The notes under the pieces were generated by a model. It was not told the DNA's origin. It did not search any database and saw only the letters and a program-made list of their open reading frames with translations. Of a stretch of 64,000 nucleotides of DNA, positions 63,594 to 64,000 are shown in pieces. Source of the stretch: Tetracentron sinense. Taxonomy: Eukaryota > Streptophyta > Magnoliopsida > Trochodendrales > Trochodendraceae. The stretch spans positions 22,450,607 to 22,514,606 of the forward strand of contig CM026568.1 of assembly GCA_015143295.1 (NCBI GenBank), read 5' to 3'. Position numbers and translations under genes: made by a program. Positions within the stretch are counted from its first letter, which is position 1; each line of letters opens with the position of its first letter.

Positions 63594-64000
63594 AACTTGT
63601 TGGTATCCATAGAAAACTCGATCATGCAATCTTACTTGTGCAATACTTACTTGTGTCGTACTTGTGTTTGTACTTGTGATAGTGATTTTATCATGCTTTT
63701 ACATCATGTTCGTGAGTGAAGTGAGTGAACAAGTGATAAACCCTCGGATAAGTTATGCCTAGATTATTAGTCAAGAGCCATTAGAAATCCATTATAACAG
63801 CCCACACTAGAATGATAGAAATCCTAAGCAACCAAGACCATAATTCAAGGCTCGCTTACCGGAAAATTTATCACACATGCAAAATAAACATCATTCATCA
63901 TTCATGAGTATCATGATATATATTCTCAGGGTTGGTAAAATTAAACATACACAATCATGGTTCTTCAAACATCAAGTCATAACAAGTCTCATCATACTTT

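Larger units (their letters stand above)
62730..64000 (+). mobile_element. Second LTR of the TGTCACGCCC family, running off the window
   Basis: From CCAAAATCCCATTTAGGCTA it parallels 58436 onward: TTAGCACGTGACTTG for GGCACGTGACTTAC, TCCTGTTAGAAGCAT for TTGTTAGGAGCAT, then AATATGAACCTGAAAATTT. The TGTCACG start is worn. It holds two young tandem repeats. The right end is outside. Confidence 0.75.

Overview
The window is plant nuclear DNA and lies wholly inside one host gene on the + strand. Nine short exons at 9968-10004, 33186-33311, 36903-36992, 56397-56462, 56672-56728, 56830-56895, 57555-57662, 61960-62040 and 62448-62497 join in frame without a stop. They encode 226 complete codons of a DEG7-type (DegP7) HtrA serine protease: the end of the first protease domain with its catalytic serine, then the first PDZ domain and the start of the next segment. 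Every junction visible on both sides is GT-AG. The exons upstream (His and Asp of the triad) and downstream (the rest of a protein of about 1,100 residues) are outside the window or not visible. Only 681 of 64,000 bases, about 1.1%, are recognised host coding sequence.

The rest is intron filled with old, nested transposable elements. Three introns are very large: at least 9.97 kb (start of the window to 9967), 23.2 kb (10005-33185) and 19.4 kb (36993-56396). Two more are 3.6 kb and 4.3 kb. The main fillers are L1-clade LINE copies, mostly broken, on both strands, and two related Ty1/copia elements (740-3781, internally deleted; 39510-50778, swollen to 11 kb by insertions). There are also solo or partial LTRs of at least three families, one RTE-clade LINE, one Mutator-type element with long inverted repeats, and ten hAT-type non-autonomous elements recognised by terminal inverted repeats and 8-bp target duplications.

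Layout. 1-9967: LINE fragment, copia 1, two hAT-type MITEs, LINE remnant, a complete solo LTR (6590-7838), and a minus-strand LINE holding another MITE. 10005-33185: a + LINE split by a nearly complete - LINE that is itself split by a MITE; then a + LINE spread over 19.8-27.8 kb by at least five insertions; then poorly classified repeats and a minisatellite. 33312-36902: L1 and RTE LINE pieces. 36993-56396: LINE pieces, the Mutator-type element, copia 2 with its nested insertions, more LINE ends, and a 2.3-kb hAT-type element. 56397-57662: a compact cluster of four exons. 57663-64000: a 2-kb LTR, two more exons, and the start of a related LTR.

The organism is a flowering plant with expanded introns. 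The protein and the repeats do not let me name the species. No bacterial genes, CRISPR arrays, tRNA or rRNA genes were found. No element looks autonomous now: the LINE and copia frames carry many stops, frameshifts and deletions, while the host exons are intact. This contrast is the clearest functional signal in the window.
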